Origin: Streptomyces broussonetiae
GTDB lineage: Bacteria > Actinomycetota > Actinomycetes > Streptomycetales > Streptomycetaceae
Length of the DNA: 64,000 nucleotides
Assembly: GCF_009796285.1 (NCBI RefSeq)
Contig: NZ_CP047020.1
Span: 2,232,001 to 2,296,000 of the forward strand
Direction: 5' to 3'
Positions 14,863-24,294 of the stretch are shown piece by piece (the stretch's first letter is position 1; every line of letters starts with the position of its first letter). The notes under the pieces were generated by a model, which was not told the DNA's origin, ran no database searches, and saw nothing but the letters and a program-made list of their open reading frames with translations. Made by a program: the position numbers and the translations under genes.

Positions 14863-16257
14863 ATGAACATGGCGATGATGCGCCTGAGGCGCGAGGACCC
14901 GCGCGTCGTCGGCTCGTTCAGGCTTCACCGACGGCTCGGCGCGGGCGGGATGGGCGTGGTCTATCTCGGCTCCGACAGGAAGGGCCAGCGGGTCGCGCTG
15001 AAGGTGATCCGCCCGGACCTCGCCGAGGACCAGGAGTTCCGGTCGCGGTTCGCGCGTGAGGTCTCCGCCGCCCGCCGGATCAGGGGCGGCTGTACGGCCA
15101 GGCTGGTCGCGGCCGATCTGGAGGCCGAGCGACCCTGGTTCGCCACCCAGTACGTGCCCGGGCCCTCACTGCACGACAAGGTCGCCGACGAGGGTCCGCT
15201 CGGCGCGGCCGACGCCGCGGCCATCGGCGCGGCCCTGTCCGAGGGCCTGGTCGCGGTGCACGAGGCCGGGGTCGTCCACCGGGACCTGAAGCCCTCCAAC
15301 ATCCTGCTGTCCCCCAAGGGGCCGCGGATCATCGACTTCGGCATCGCCTGGGCCACCGGTGCCTCCACGCTCACCCACGTCGGCACGGCGGTCGGCTCCC
15401 CCGGCTTCCTCGCGCCCGAGCAGGTGCGCGGCGCGGCCGTCACCCCGGCGACCGACGTCTTCTCACTGGGCGCGACGCTCGCCTACGCCTCCACCGGTGA
15501 CTCGCCCTTCGGGCACGGCAGTTCCGAGGTGATGCTGTACCGGGTGGTGCACGAGGAGCCGCAACTGTACGGCGTACCGGACGCGCTCGCCCCGCTGGTA
15601 CGGGCCTGCCTGGCCAAGGACCCCGACGAGCGGCCCAGCACGCTGCAACTCTCGCTGCGGCTGAAGGAGATCGCGGCCCGTGAGGCCCAGGGCCTGGACG
15701 CCGTCGCACGGCCGCCCGCGCCGCGCGCCGCGGAGGCGGACCGGCCCACGGGACGGCTCCTCGACACCTATCCCGAGCAGCAGCGCACCCAGCGGCGCAC
15801 CGCGCCCGGCACCCCGGTGCCGCGCGGCGGCATCCCCTCCCGGAACGGCGGCGCGCCGTCGCGGGGCAGCAGCGGGCCGCGCGGTACGGGTGCGGGCTCG
15901 CGGCCGGGCACGGCCCGCCCGACACCGGCGCCGCGTGCGGCCGGCCCCCGCTCCGGCAGCGGGAACCGTCCCGGTCCGCGCGGCGGTTCCGGGCGGCCGG
16001 CGCAGCGTACGACGGGAACCGGGCGGCGCCCGGCCAACCCCCGGCTGCTGCGGCAGCGGCTGTTCGTGTTCGTGGTCGTGACGCTGCTGGTCGCGCTCGG
16101 GATCGCGGTGGCACAGGGCTGCCAGGGCCCGGCGCGCGGCCTCGGCGGCGACGGCGCCGGGCAGCGCCAGCACGTTCAGCAGCACCAGCGGCTGAAGGCC
16201 GCAGGACCGGCAGCGGAGCGGTACGCGGTGGCGCAACGTCGCGACACCGGGAAGTGA
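14863..16257 (+). CDS. Membrane-anchored Ser/Thr protein kinase
   Basis: A 464-residue Hanks-type kinase. The P-loop is GAGGMG at residues 26-31, the ATP lysine is K47 (VALKVI), the catalytic loop is HRDLKPSN near 139, DFG near 158 and APE near 184. The kinase domain ends near 270. A ~125-residue linker rich in Pro, Gly, Arg and Ser follows. A single transmembrane helix (RLFVFVVVTLLVALGIAVAQGC) lies near 399-421, and a ~40-residue outer tail rich in Gln ends the protein. There are no PASTA repeats, so peptidoglycan sensing of the PknB type is unlikely. ATG 14869 is an alternative start. It converges on the TrmH gene with a 7-base gap. Confidence 0.85.
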   Translation: MNMAMMRLRREDPRVVGSFRLHRRLGAGGMGVVYLGSDRKGQRVALKVIRPDLAEDQEFRSRFAREVSAARRIRGGCTARLVAADLEAERPWFATQYVPGPSLHDKVADEGPLGAADAAAIGAALSEGLVAVHEAGVVHRDLKPSNILLSPKGPRIIDFGIAWATGASTLTHVGTAVGSPGFLAPEQVRGAAVTPATDVFSLGATLAYASTGDSPFGHGSSEVMLYRVVHEEPQLYGVPDALAPLVRACLAKDPDERPSTLQLSLRLKEIAAREAQGLDAVARPPAPRAAEADRPTGRLLDTYPEQQRTQRRTAPGTPVPRGGIPSRNGGAPSRGSSGPRGTGAGSRPGTARPTPAPRAAGPRSGSGNRPGPRGGSGRPAQRTTGTGRRPANPRLLRQRLFVFVVVTLLVALGIAVAQGCQGPARGLGGDGAGQRQHVQQHQRLKAAGPAAERYAVAQRRDTGK

Positions 16258-16264
16258 GCGCCGG

Positions 16265-17083
16265 TCAGGGCTGTGGGCGGCCGGTGGCCACCGCGTAGAA
16301 CGCGACCGCCGCGGCCGCGCCCACATTGAGCGAGTCCACGCCGTGGGACATCGGGATGCGGACCCATTCGTCGGCGGCGACCAGCGCCTGGGTGGACAGC
16401 CCGTCGCCTTCGGCGCCCAGCATCAGGGCGACCCGCTCCATCCTGTGCGGGGCGGCCTCGTCGAGGCTGCGGGCCTTGTCGTCCGGGGTGAGCGCGAGCA
16501 GCGTGAAGCCGGCCTCGCGGACCGACTCCAGCCCCTTGGGCCAGGTGTCCAGGCGTGCGTACGGCACCGAGAACACCGCGCCCATGGAGACCTTGACGCT
16601 CCGCCGGTACAGCGGGTCGGCGCAGTCGGGTGACAGCAGGACCGCGTCCATCCCGAGGGCGGCCGCGGAGCGGAAGATCGCACCGATGTTGGTGTGGTCG
16701 TTGACCGACTCCATGACGACGACCCGGCGGGTGGAGCGCAGCAGTTCGGCGGCCGTCGGCAGCGGCTTGCGCTGCATGGAGGCGAGGGCGCCACGGTGCA
16801 CGTGGTAGCCGGTGACCTGCTCGGCCAGCTCCGGACTCACCGCGTAGACGGGCGCCGGGAGTTCGTCGATGACGTCACGCATGACGTCGACCCACTTGGC
16901 CGAGAGCAGCATGGAGCGCATCTCGTAGCCGGCTTCCTTGGCCCTGCGGATGACCTTCTCGCCCTCGGCGATGAACAGGCCTTCGGCGGGCTCACGCTTG
17001 CGGCGCAGCTCGACGTCGGTCAGGCCTGTGTAGTCGCGCAGGCGCGGGTCGTCGGGATCCTCGACGGTGATGAGATCGGCCAC
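16265..17083 (-). CDS. TrmH/SpoU-family RNA methyltransferase
   Basis: A 272-residue SPOUT enzyme that would transfer methyl from SAM to a ribose 2'-OH in tRNA or rRNA. The N-terminal substrate-binding domain covers residues ~1-100. The knotted SPOUT domain has ESVNDHTNIGAIFRSAAALG (motif 1, catalytic Arg), VALMLGAEGDGLS (motif 2) and IPMSHGVDSLNVGAAAAVAFY (motif 3). The start is GTG 17083 without a strong ribosome site. The exact RNA target cannot be told. Confidence 0.85.
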   Translation of the reverse strand: MADLITVEDPDDPRLRDYTGLTDVELRRKREPAEGLFIAEGEKVIRRAKEAGYEMRSMLLSAKWVDVMRDVIDELPAPVYAVSPELAEQVTGYHVHRGALASMQRKPLPTAAELLRSTRRVVVMESVNDHTNIGAIFRSAAALGMDAVLLSPDCADPLYRRSVKVSMGAVFSVPYARLDTWPKGLESVREAGFTLLALTPDDKARSLDEAAPHRMERVALMLGAEGDGLSTQALVAADEWVRIPMSHGVDSLNVGAAAAVAFYAVATGRPQP

Positions 17084-17171
17084 AGGGTGATACTGCCTTG
17101 CTCTGGGTGTGCTGCCAACGGCTGGGAACGAGTGTGTTACCCCAGGTTACGCATGATCAAGCCGTAGGTGA

Positions 17172-18404
17172 TCACGCGAGGGGCTGCGGGCCCACTGTCA
17201 CGACCTCGCCGATGACGATGACCGCGGGGGCCTTCACGTCCTCGGTGCGGACGGTCTCGGCGACCGTGGCGAGGGTGGCGTCGACGCGGCGCTGCGCGGC
17301 CGTCGTGCCTTCCTGGACCAGGGCCACGGGAGTGTTTGGGGACTTGCCGTGCGCGACGAGCGTCTCGGCGATCTTCCCGATCTTGTCGACGCCCATCAGG
17401 ATCACGAGCGTGCCGGTGAGCTTCGCCAGTGACGGCCAGTCGGCCAGCGACCGCTCGTCGTCCGGGGCGACATGGCCGCTGACGACCGTGAACTCGTGGG
17501 CGACGCCCCGGTGGGTGACCGGGATGCCGGCCGCACCCGGAACCGAGATCGAGCTGGAGATACCGGGGACGACCGTGCACGGGATGCCGGCCTCGGCGAG
17601 CGCCTGGACCTCCTCCATGCCCCGGCCGAAGACGAACGGGTCGCCGCCCTTGAGCCGTACCACCGACTTGCCCTGCTTGGCGTGCTCGATGAGCGCGCTG
17701 TTGATGGCCTCCTGAGCCATGTAGCGGCCGTAGGGAATCTTGGCCGCGTCGATCACCTCGACGTGCGGCGGAAGTTCGGCGAGCAGGTCGCGCGGGCCGA
17801 GCCGGTCGGCGATGACGACGTCCGCCTCGGCGAGCAGCCGGCGACCGCGGACGGTGATCAGGTCGGGGTCGCCGGGGCCGCCGCCGACCAGGGCGACGCC
17901 GGGGGTGCGGGTGCGGTGGTGGGGTGCCACCAGGGTGCCGTCGCGCAGGCCCTCCACCACCGCGTCACGGATGGCCGCGGTGTGGCGGGGGTCGCGGCCG
18001 CGCGCCTCGGTGGTGAGGACGGCGACGGTGACGCCCTCGCTGTGGCCGGTCGCCGGGGTCCAGGCGGTCGCCCGGTCGGCGTCGTCGGAGCGGACACACC
18101 AGACGCGGTGGCGTTCCGCTTCGGCGGAGGCCGCGGTGTTGGCGTCCGGGTCGCTGGTGGCGATGAGGGCGTACCAGGCCGCGGCGAGGTCGCCGTCCTC
18201 GTAGCGACGCCTGACCCAGGTGATCTCGCCCGCGTCCGCCATGGCCTCCACGGAAGGGGTGGCCTCGGGGGACACGAGGACGATGTCCGCGCCCGCCGCG
18301 ATCAGGGCGGGCAGGCGGCGCTGGGCCACCTGCCCGGCGCCGAGGACGACCACACGACGGCCGGAGAGACGGAGGCCTACGGGGTAGGCGGGGTGTTCGG
18401 CCAT
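17172..18404 (-). CDS. cysG: Siroheme/precorrin-2 synthase: dehydrogenase-methyltransferase fusion
   Basis: A 410-residue fusion. Residues 1-~150 form the NAD-dependent precorrin-2 dehydrogenase part (VVVLGAGQVAQRRLPALIAAGA Rossmann motif). Residues ~165-405 form the SAM-dependent uroporphyrinogen-III C-methyltransferase, with VALVGGGPGDPDLITVRG, VVIADRLG, VVRLKGGDPFVFGRG and VTHRGVAHEF. It lacks the central ferrochelatase region of enterobacterial CysG, so it is the shorter actinobacterial form that feeds siroheme and, with the neighbouring cob genes, cobalamin. AGGAG precedes ATG 18404. Confidence 0.9.
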   Translation of the reverse strand: MAEHPAYPVGLRLSGRRVVVLGAGQVAQRRLPALIAAGADIVLVSPEATPSVEAMADAGEITWVRRRYEDGDLAAAWYALIATSDPDANTAASAEAERHRVWCVRSDDADRATAWTPATGHSEGVTVAVLTTEARGRDPRHTAAIRDAVVEGLRDGTLVAPHHRTRTPGVALVGGGPGDPDLITVRGRRLLAEADVVIADRLGPRDLLAELPPHVEVIDAAKIPYGRYMAQEAINSALIEHAKQGKSVVRLKGGDPFVFGRGMEEVQALAEAGIPCTVVPGISSSISVPGAAGIPVTHRGVAHEFTVVSGHVAPDDERSLADWPSLAKLTGTLVILMGVDKIGKIAETLVAHGKSPNTPVALVQEGTTAAQRRVDATLATVAETVRTEDVKAPAVIVIGEVVTVGPQPLA

Positions 18405-18532
18405 GGGGTGCGGCTCCTGGTGTGGCGGCGGGAGGGTGGCCCTGACGTGGGGATTTTACGGTGCGGGCGGCTCGTGCTGCGTCCCCGTCCGGTGACTGGG
18501 CATCGTCGCCGTGTGCACGGCCGTGGACAGCA

Positions 18533-18564
18533 CAGGGGCCCGGCACCGCGGTCCCGGGCCCCTG
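18533..18564 (-). terminator. Terminator after the BluB-CobT fusion
   Basis: Arms CAGGGGCCCG and CGGGCCCCTG with a 12-base loop, 9 bases past the stop of the fusion gene and before cysG on the same strand. Confidence 0.65.
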
Positions 18565-18573
18565 TGGCAGCCG

Positions 18574-21500
18574 CTACTTCTCGGTGACGCCCGCCGAGTC
18601 GAACGTCGCCACCTCGTGCATGGCCCTCGCCGTGCTCTGGACCAGCGGGAGCGCCAGCAGGGCGCCCGTGCCCTCGCCCAGCCGCAGGTCCAGGTCGACC
18701 AGGGGGCGCAGGCCCAGCTTGTTGAGCGCGGCCACATGGCCCGGTTCCGCGCTGCGGTGGCCCGCGATGCAGGCCGCGAGCACCTCGGGGGCGATGGCGC
18801 GGGCGACCAGGGCCGCGGCGCCGGCGCTGACGCCGTCCAGGATCACCGGCGTACGCAGCGAGGCGCCGCCGAGGAGCAGGCCGACCATGGCCGCGTGTTC
18901 GAAGCCGCCGATGGCCGCGAGGACGCCGAGCGGGTCGGCCGGGTCCGGCTGGTGGAAGTCCAGGGCGCGGCGGACGACCTCGGTCTTGCGGGCCAGCGTC
19001 TCGTCGTTGATGCCCGTGCCGCGCCCCGTCACCTCCGCCGGGTCGGCGCCGGTGAAGACCGAGATCAGCGCGGCGGACGCGGTGGTGTTCGCGATGCCCA
19101 TCTCACCGGTGAGCAGCGCCTTGTTGCCGGCCGCGACCAGGTCGCGGGCGGTCTCGATGCCGACCTCGATGGCCGCCTTGGCCTCCTCGCGGGTCATCGC
19201 GGGGCCGGTGGTCATGTCGGACGTACCACCGCGGATCTTGCGGGGCAGCAGGCCGGGCGTGGCGGGCAGGTCGGCGGCGACGCCGACGTCCACGACGCAC
19301 ACCTCGGCGCCGACCTGGGCGGCGAAGGCGTTGCAGACCGCTCCCCCGCCGAGGAAGTTGGCCACCATCTGGGCGGTGACCTCCTGCGGCCAGGGGGTGA
19401 CGCCCTGGGCGTGCACGCCGTGGTCGCCCGCGAAGATGGCCACGGCGGCGGGTTCCGGGATCGGCGGCGGGCACTGCCGGGACAGCCCGGCCAGCTGTGC
19501 GGAGATGATCTCCAGCATGCCGAGCGCGCCGGCCGGTTTGGTCATGCGCTTCTGGCGCTCCCAGGCCTCGCCGAGGGCCTTGGCGTCGAGCGGGCGGATC
19601 TGTGCGACGGTCTCGGCAAGCAGGTCGTGGGGTTCCTCTCCGGGCAGGGCGCGGCGGCCGTACGTCTCCTCGTGCACCACCCAGGACAGGGGGCGTCGCT
19701 TGGACCAGCCGGCCTGCATCAGCTCGGGCTCGTCCGGGAACTCGTCGACGTACCCGACACACAGGTACGCGACGACCTCCAGATGCTCGGGCAGGCCGAG
19801 CGTGCGGACCATCTCCCGCTCGTCGAAGAAGCTGACCCAGCCGACGCCGAGGCCTTCGGCGCGGGCGGCGAGCCAGAGGTTCTCCACCGCGAGCGCCGAG
19901 GAGTAGGGCGCCATCTGCGGCTGGGTGTAGCGGCCGAGGGTGTGACGGCCGCCGCGGGTGGGGTCGGCGGTGACGACGATGTTGACCGGGGTGTCGAGGA
20001 TCGCCTCGATCTTCAGTTCCTTGAACTGCTTGGCCCGGCCCTTGGGCAGCGACTTGGCATAGGCGTCGCGCTGTCGCATCGCCAGTTCGTGCATCGTCCG
20101 CCGGGTGTCGGCGGAGCGGATGACGACGAAGTCCCAGGGCTGCGAGTGGCCCACGGAGGGCGCCGTGTGAGCGGCCTCCAGGACGCGCAGCAGCACCTCG
20201 TGCGGAATGGGGTCGTTGCGGAAGCCGTTGCGGATGTCGCGGCGCTCGCGCATGACCTTCAGAACGGCCTCGCGCTCGGCGTCGGCGTAGCCGGGCGCGG
20301 CCGGTCCGGCGGACTGCTGCGCCTCCGCCACTTGGGCCACGCTCTCTTCTTGCTGCTCGGCGGGCCTGGTCTCCAGGTCCTCCGCGTGCTGTACGACCTC
20401 GGGGGTGTGCGCCGCGTCCTGCGCCGCCGGTGCGGGAACCTGGTCGCCCTCGCGCGGCGCGGGCACCGTGGCCACCGGCTGCTGCGTCTCCTGCGCGGGG
20501 AGCACGATGGGCTGCGGCGGCGTCGGCGCCAGGTGCGGAGTGGTGGGCACCTGTCCCTCGACGGGCACGAACTGCCCGAGCGGCTGCTCCGGCTGCGGTT
20601 CCAGCGGCACGCCGGAGGGCAGCGGCTCGGCCGCCTCCTGCTCGGCGGCGGCGTCTCCTGCAGGGCCGGCAGGCGTCGGGGCGGACTCGGCGCCGGGCAG
20701 CGTCTGCGGGCCCGCGGGAGCCACGAGGTCGGTCACGGGGGCCGCTTCGGGGACTGCGGCGACCTGGACCTCCGGGATCACCGGCAGTGCTTCGGCGGCG
20801 GGTTCGGCTTCGCCCGGCCCGGCCGGTTCGGCCAGCTGGGGGCCCTGAGCCGGTTGAGGAGCGTGCGCCTCGGGCGCGGCGGCGACCTCCACGACGGCCG
20901 CAGCGGGGGCCGGTACGGCGGCCTGCGCCGGAGCGGCGTGGGCACCGGTCTCGATCGCCTCCGGCTCGGGGGCACCGGTCTCGATCGCCCCGCGCTCGGG
21001 GGCCTCTGCCTCTTCGACGGCGGGCACGGGCTGAACAGCGACGGGCTGGGCCTGCGCGGCGAGGGGCTGCGGCTCCGCGGTGGCGGGCTGCGGCTCGGCG
21101 GCAACGCCGGGCGCCGGGGCGGGCTGGTGCGCCGGGGCAGGAGCCGCGTCCTCGGCCTCGACGGTCTCCTGGACCATCTGAGCAGGCTCCGACGGCTCCG
21201 GCGCGTCCGGCGCGGGAACCGCGGCCACGGGAACTGCGGTCACACTCTCGGCGGCACCTTCGGCGACGACGGCACCCTCGGCGGCCAAAGCCGCCTGCGG
21301 CGCGTTCGCGACCTCGCCGGGTCGTGCCACCACGGTCGGCTGTGCGGGCTCGGGCGTCTCGGTGACGCCGGCAGCAGTGGCAGTGGCAGTCGCAACCGGA
21401 ACGTCCTCCGCCGCCTGCGCCGGCACGGCCTCGCCCGGCGTCGCGAAAGCATGCGTCTCCTCGACGGCGACGGCAGCAGCAACAACGGCGGCGGCCTGGT

Positions 21501-22605
21501 CGGCCGGGGCCGTCGGCGCCACCTGCGCGGGGGCCACCGTGCCCGCCGCCTCGGTGACTTCGGTGACTTCGGTGACGACCGGCGTGTTCGGGGCGCTCTC
21601 GGAAACCGCCGTGACCGCCTCGGTACCGGCCTCCACCACGGCCACGGCCGCACCCTGAGCGGCCTCGGCGTCGGGCTGAGGAGCACCCTCCACCGCAAAC
21701 GGCGCAACGCTCTCGGCCGCCACCGCCGGGGCCGTCGGGTACACCCCGTCATGCCCGTGCGCGCTCTGCACGCCGTCATGGCCGTGCACCACCGGCACGG
21801 CCGCCTGGTGCGCGATCCGGGCGACGGCGGCCTCGGCGGCGGACGGCTCGGCCTGGTCGGCGGCCTCCGCGGGGATGGGGCCCTGCGCCGGGAGCGCGGC
21901 CTCGGCCGGAAGGGCGGCGTCCGCGGAGGCCACTGCCTCCACAGGCACCGCGGCGTGCACCGGGGCCACGGCGTCCGCCGGGACGACGGCCGGGTCAACC
22001 GTTTCCGCAGCCGGTGCCTGCACGCCCGCCTGGGCCACCGCGGCCGGCGCCGGGACAGGTGCCGTACCCCATGGGGCCGCGCTCTGCGGGACGGCCATGT
22101 CACGCAGGGGCTGGGCGTCGAGGTACTCGGGGCCGGTCGCCGGCGGACCGGGCTGGCGTACCGGTGCCCCGGCCGGGCCGCGGTCGGCGAGCGAGCGGAC
22201 CGGGCTGGCGGAGGCGTCCGGGATCGGCGGGCCGAGGTGCAGCGGACGGCGCGGCGGCTGCGCGGCTGCGGGCTGCTCCTGCGGGGCGGCAATGACGGGG
22301 GACGGCGGCGCGGACGCCGGGGCCGGGTTCGGCAGGCGGACACCGTTCAGGTCCACGGAACCGCTGTCCCGGCCGGCCGTCTCGTGCGGGCCCGGCTCGT
22401 GGAACGCCTCGAGGACCGGTTCCGGAGCGGGTGGCGGCACCTCGTTGCCCCACGCGCCCTGGGCACCCGGCAGCAGCAGCTCTTCGTCCTCGGCGGGTGC
22501 TTCGGAGAGGTAGGTGTACGCACCGTGCGCGGCGACGCCCGGCTGTTCCACCATGCCTGCGCTCTCCGGCTGTCCCTCGCCCGGGACCTGGCCGGTGTCG
22601 GTCAT
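18574..22605 (-). CDS. cobT: Giant fusion: disordered head + BluB-like nitroreductase + CobT
   Basis: A 1343-residue protein. Residues 1-~770 are low complexity, made mostly of Ala, Pro, Val, Glu, Thr and Gln, and probably disordered. Residues ~771-985 are a BluB-type flavin fold (RERRDIRNGFRNDPIP, HTAPSVGHSQPWDFV, GVGWVSFFDE), which makes 5,6-dimethylbenzimidazole from FMN. Residues ~991-1343 are nicotinate-nucleotide:dimethylbenzimidazole phosphoribosyltransferase (AIFAGDHGVHAQGVTPWP, GEMGIANTTASAALIS). So the maker and the user of the lower ligand of cobalamin are on one chain. ATG 22605 was chosen for its family-like beginning; the frame is open to 22911. Confidence 0.85.
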   Translation of the reverse strand: MTDTGQVPGEGQPESAGMVEQPGVAAHGAYTYLSEAPAEDEELLLPGAQGAWGNEVPPPAPEPVLEAFHEPGPHETAGRDSGSVDLNGVRLPNPAPASAPPSPVIAAPQEQPAAAQPPRRPLHLGPPIPDASASPVRSLADRGPAGAPVRQPGPPATGPEYLDAQPLRDMAVPQSAAPWGTAPVPAPAAVAQAGVQAPAAETVDPAVVPADAVAPVHAAVPVEAVASADAALPAEAALPAQGPIPAEAADQAEPSAAEAAVARIAHQAAVPVVHGHDGVQSAHGHDGVYPTAPAVAAESVAPFAVEGAPQPDAEAAQGAAVAVVEAGTEAVTAVSESAPNTPVVTEVTEVTEAAGTVAPAQVAPTAPADQAAAVVAAAVAVEETHAFATPGEAVPAQAAEDVPVATATATAAGVTETPEPAQPTVVARPGEVANAPQAALAAEGAVVAEGAAESVTAVPVAAVPAPDAPEPSEPAQMVQETVEAEDAAPAPAHQPAPAPGVAAEPQPATAEPQPLAAQAQPVAVQPVPAVEEAEAPERGAIETGAPEPEAIETGAHAAPAQAAVPAPAAAVVEVAAAPEAHAPQPAQGPQLAEPAGPGEAEPAAEALPVIPEVQVAAVPEAAPVTDLVAPAGPQTLPGAESAPTPAGPAGDAAAEQEAAEPLPSGVPLEPQPEQPLGQFVPVEGQVPTTPHLAPTPPQPIVLPAQETQQPVATVPAPREGDQVPAPAAQDAAHTPEVVQHAEDLETRPAEQQEESVAQVAEAQQSAGPAAPGYADAEREAVLKVMRERRDIRNGFRNDPIPHEVLLRVLEAAHTAPSVGHSQPWDFVVIRSADTRRTMHELAMRQRDAYAKSLPKGRAKQFKELKIEAILDTPVNIVVTADPTRGGRHTLGRYTQPQMAPYSSALAVENLWLAARAEGLGVGWVSFFDEREMVRTLGLPEHLEVVAYLCVGYVDEFPDEPELMQAGWSKRRPLSWVVHEETYGRRALPGEEPHDLLAETVAQIRPLDAKALGEAWERQKRMTKPAGALGMLEIISAQLAGLSRQCPPPIPEPAAVAIFAGDHGVHAQGVTPWPQEVTAQMVANFLGGGAVCNAFAAQVGAEVCVVDVGVAADLPATPGLLPRKIRGGTSDMTTGPAMTREEAKAAIEVGIETARDLVAAGNKALLTGEMGIANTTASAALISVFTGADPAEVTGRGTGINDETLARKTEVVRRALDFHQPDPADPLGVLAAIGGFEHAAMVGLLLGGASLRTPVILDGVSAGAAALVARAIAPEVLAACIAGHRSAEPGHVAALNKLGLRPLVDLDLRLGEGTGALLALPLVQSTARAMHEVATFDSAGVTEK

Positions 22606-22949
22606 GCGTACCCCTCGCCCATCGGTTAGTGCTCCTACGACCAGCTCACCCGGAACGGCGCACCGACCGCCCGTAGTGAAGAACGAGCGTCCGTGCCCAG
22701 CGGCACGAACGACCCGCCGGAAAAGGCGACAAAGCCATTCAGTGGCATTGTCCCGGCCGTTGCGCCGTCGCGACAGCATGATCCGCGACAGCCCGCTGTG
22801 GACTGCGCCACGTTGCGCGTCCTCCGGTTCCGCAGTACCACACCCACCCCAAAACGGGCGCGCTTTCCGGACATTGGCGAACGAAGTTCCGGGCCACCCG
22901 GTGCAGTACAACGATCGGCCAGCCTACCGCGCGCAGTACGACAACAGGA
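22606..22949. other. Intergenic region between cobL and the BluB-CobT gene
   Basis: About 340 bases. It contains a minus-strand GCCACTG heptamer (22739-22745) like the B12 box, but the rest of the cobalamin-riboswitch pattern is not there. I see no gene. Confidence 0.4.
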
Positions 22950-24173
22950 TCACGGGGCGCGATCCGGAAGAACACCGCTGAGCAGGAACGCGACGCTCCG
23001 CTCGGTCTCGGTCCAGGCACGGGTGTCCAGGGCGACGGACTGGAGCAGGGCGCACTCGACGCGGTAGCCGTGCTCGGTCAGGTCGCGGCCGATCAGTTCG
23101 GCCGCGTCACGGGTCGCGGCATGGGTGACGATGCGCTGCGGGCGCCGGTCGGCGACCGCGGAGACCACGGCCGCGCCTCCGCCACCGACCCGTACCACGT
23201 CCGGCTCGGGCAGGTTCTCGAGGACGTGCGGGGCGCTGCCCTGCACCACTTGGAGCAGGACGCCCGAGCGGCGGGCGGCCGTGTCGGTGCGGGCGCAGGC
23301 CCGCGGGTCCCGGTCGACGGCGATGACGGCGGCTCCGGCCCGCGCGGCCTCGGCGGCGAACGCGCCGGAGCCGCAGCCGATGTCCCAGACGAGGTCACCG
23401 ACCCGCGGGCCGAGGCGGGCGAGTTGCGCGGCGCGCAGCAGTTCGGTCTCGCCCTCGCCGAGACCGGTGCCGGATCCGTCGTCGTACGACTCGTCGGGCT
23501 GCACCCAGCCGCGCGGGCCCGACCCGGGATCGCGGCCGGCGATCCAGCCGCCGCTCTCCGCCGTGCCGGCCGGCCCTCCGATGACGATGACGACGTTGGG
23601 GTCGCGCCAGGTGTGGTCGGCGGCCTTGTCGGAGGTGACGATGCTGACCTGTTCGCGTTCGGTGCCCAGTTCCTCGCAGATGACGAACGTGCGGTGGACG
23701 CCGTCGAGCAGCAGGCCGAGTTCGGCGGGGCCGGCGCCGGGCGAGGTGAGGACGGCGACCTTGCTGTGGGCGCGGCAGACGTTCACGGCACGGCGCAGGG
23801 TGCGCCGGTGGGCGACGACCACCTGGGCGTCGTCCCAGGGCATGCCGGCGCGGGCGAAGGCGGCGGCGACGGAGGAGACGGCGGGGACGACCTCGACCTC
23901 CAGGCCGTACTCCGGGGCGCGCAGGGTGCGCACGACGCCGAAGTAGCCGGGGTCGCCGTCGGCGAACACGACCGCGGTGCCGCGGTGGGCCGCGATACGG
24001 CGGGCGGCCAGCGCGACGCTGCCCAGGCGGACGCGTTCGGCGGCGTGCGGGACCTCGGGCAGTGCCAGATGGTGGGCCGCGCCCGCCACCAGCGTGGCGG
24101 CGCCCAGGGCAGCGTGTGCCGCCTCGGTCAGCGGCGAACCGTCCCAGCCGATCACCGTCACCCGGTCGGCCAT
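22950..24173 (-). CDS. cobL: Precorrin-6Y C5,15-methyltransferase (CbiE-CbiT fusion)
   Basis: A 407-residue two-domain enzyme of aerobic cobalamin synthesis. The CbiE-like tetrapyrrole methylase part (residues ~1-200) has VTVIGWDG, VVFADGDPGYFG and the GMPWDDAQVVVAHRR region. The CbiT-like class-I methyltransferase part (~225-400) has LVWDIGCGSGAFAAEAAR as its SAM-binding motif. It methylates C5 and C15 and removes the C12 acetate carboxyl of precorrin-6Y. ATG 24173 is the only good start. It lies upstream of the BluB-CobT gene on the same strand, 344 bases apart. Confidence 0.9.
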   Translation of the reverse strand: MADRVTVIGWDGSPLTEAAHAALGAATLVAGAAHHLALPEVPHAAERVRLGSVALAARRIAAHRGTAVVFADGDPGYFGVVRTLRAPEYGLEVEVVPAVSSVAAAFARAGMPWDDAQVVVAHRRTLRRAVNVCRAHSKVAVLTSPGAGPAELGLLLDGVHRTFVICEELGTEREQVSIVTSDKAADHTWRDPNVVIVIGGPAGTAESGGWIAGRDPGSGPRGWVQPDESYDDGSGTGLGEGETELLRAAQLARLGPRVGDLVWDIGCGSGAFAAEAARAGAAVIAVDRDPRACARTDTAARRSGVLLQVVQGSAPHVLENLPEPDVVRVGGGGAAVVSAVADRRPQRIVTHAATRDAAELIGRDLTEHGYRVECALLQSVALDTRAWTETERSVAFLLSGVLPDRAP

Positions 24174-24294
24174 CGTCGTCAGTCTCCAGGTTTTCGCAGG
24201 TCGTCAGGGGTACGGGCCCGTAGGCGGGCTGGTTGAGAGTACCCGGTGGAGCTGTCGGACGCGCGCCGGGGCCAATGCCGCCCTGCGGTGTGCC

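Noticed and set aside
18511..22629. A 1372-codon open frame on the plus strand opposite the BluB-CobT gene
   Set aside because: It is a shadow of the high-GC gene on the other strand; the translation is Arg/Gly/His-rich without domains.
22730..22760. Cobalamin riboswitch upstream of the BluB-CobT gene, from a minus-strand GCCACTG (B12-box-like) heptamer
   Set aside because: The other conserved parts (GGTG...TCC region before it and the CAGGA...CCTGCC-type stem) are not found in the right order or spacing, so a single heptamer is not enough.
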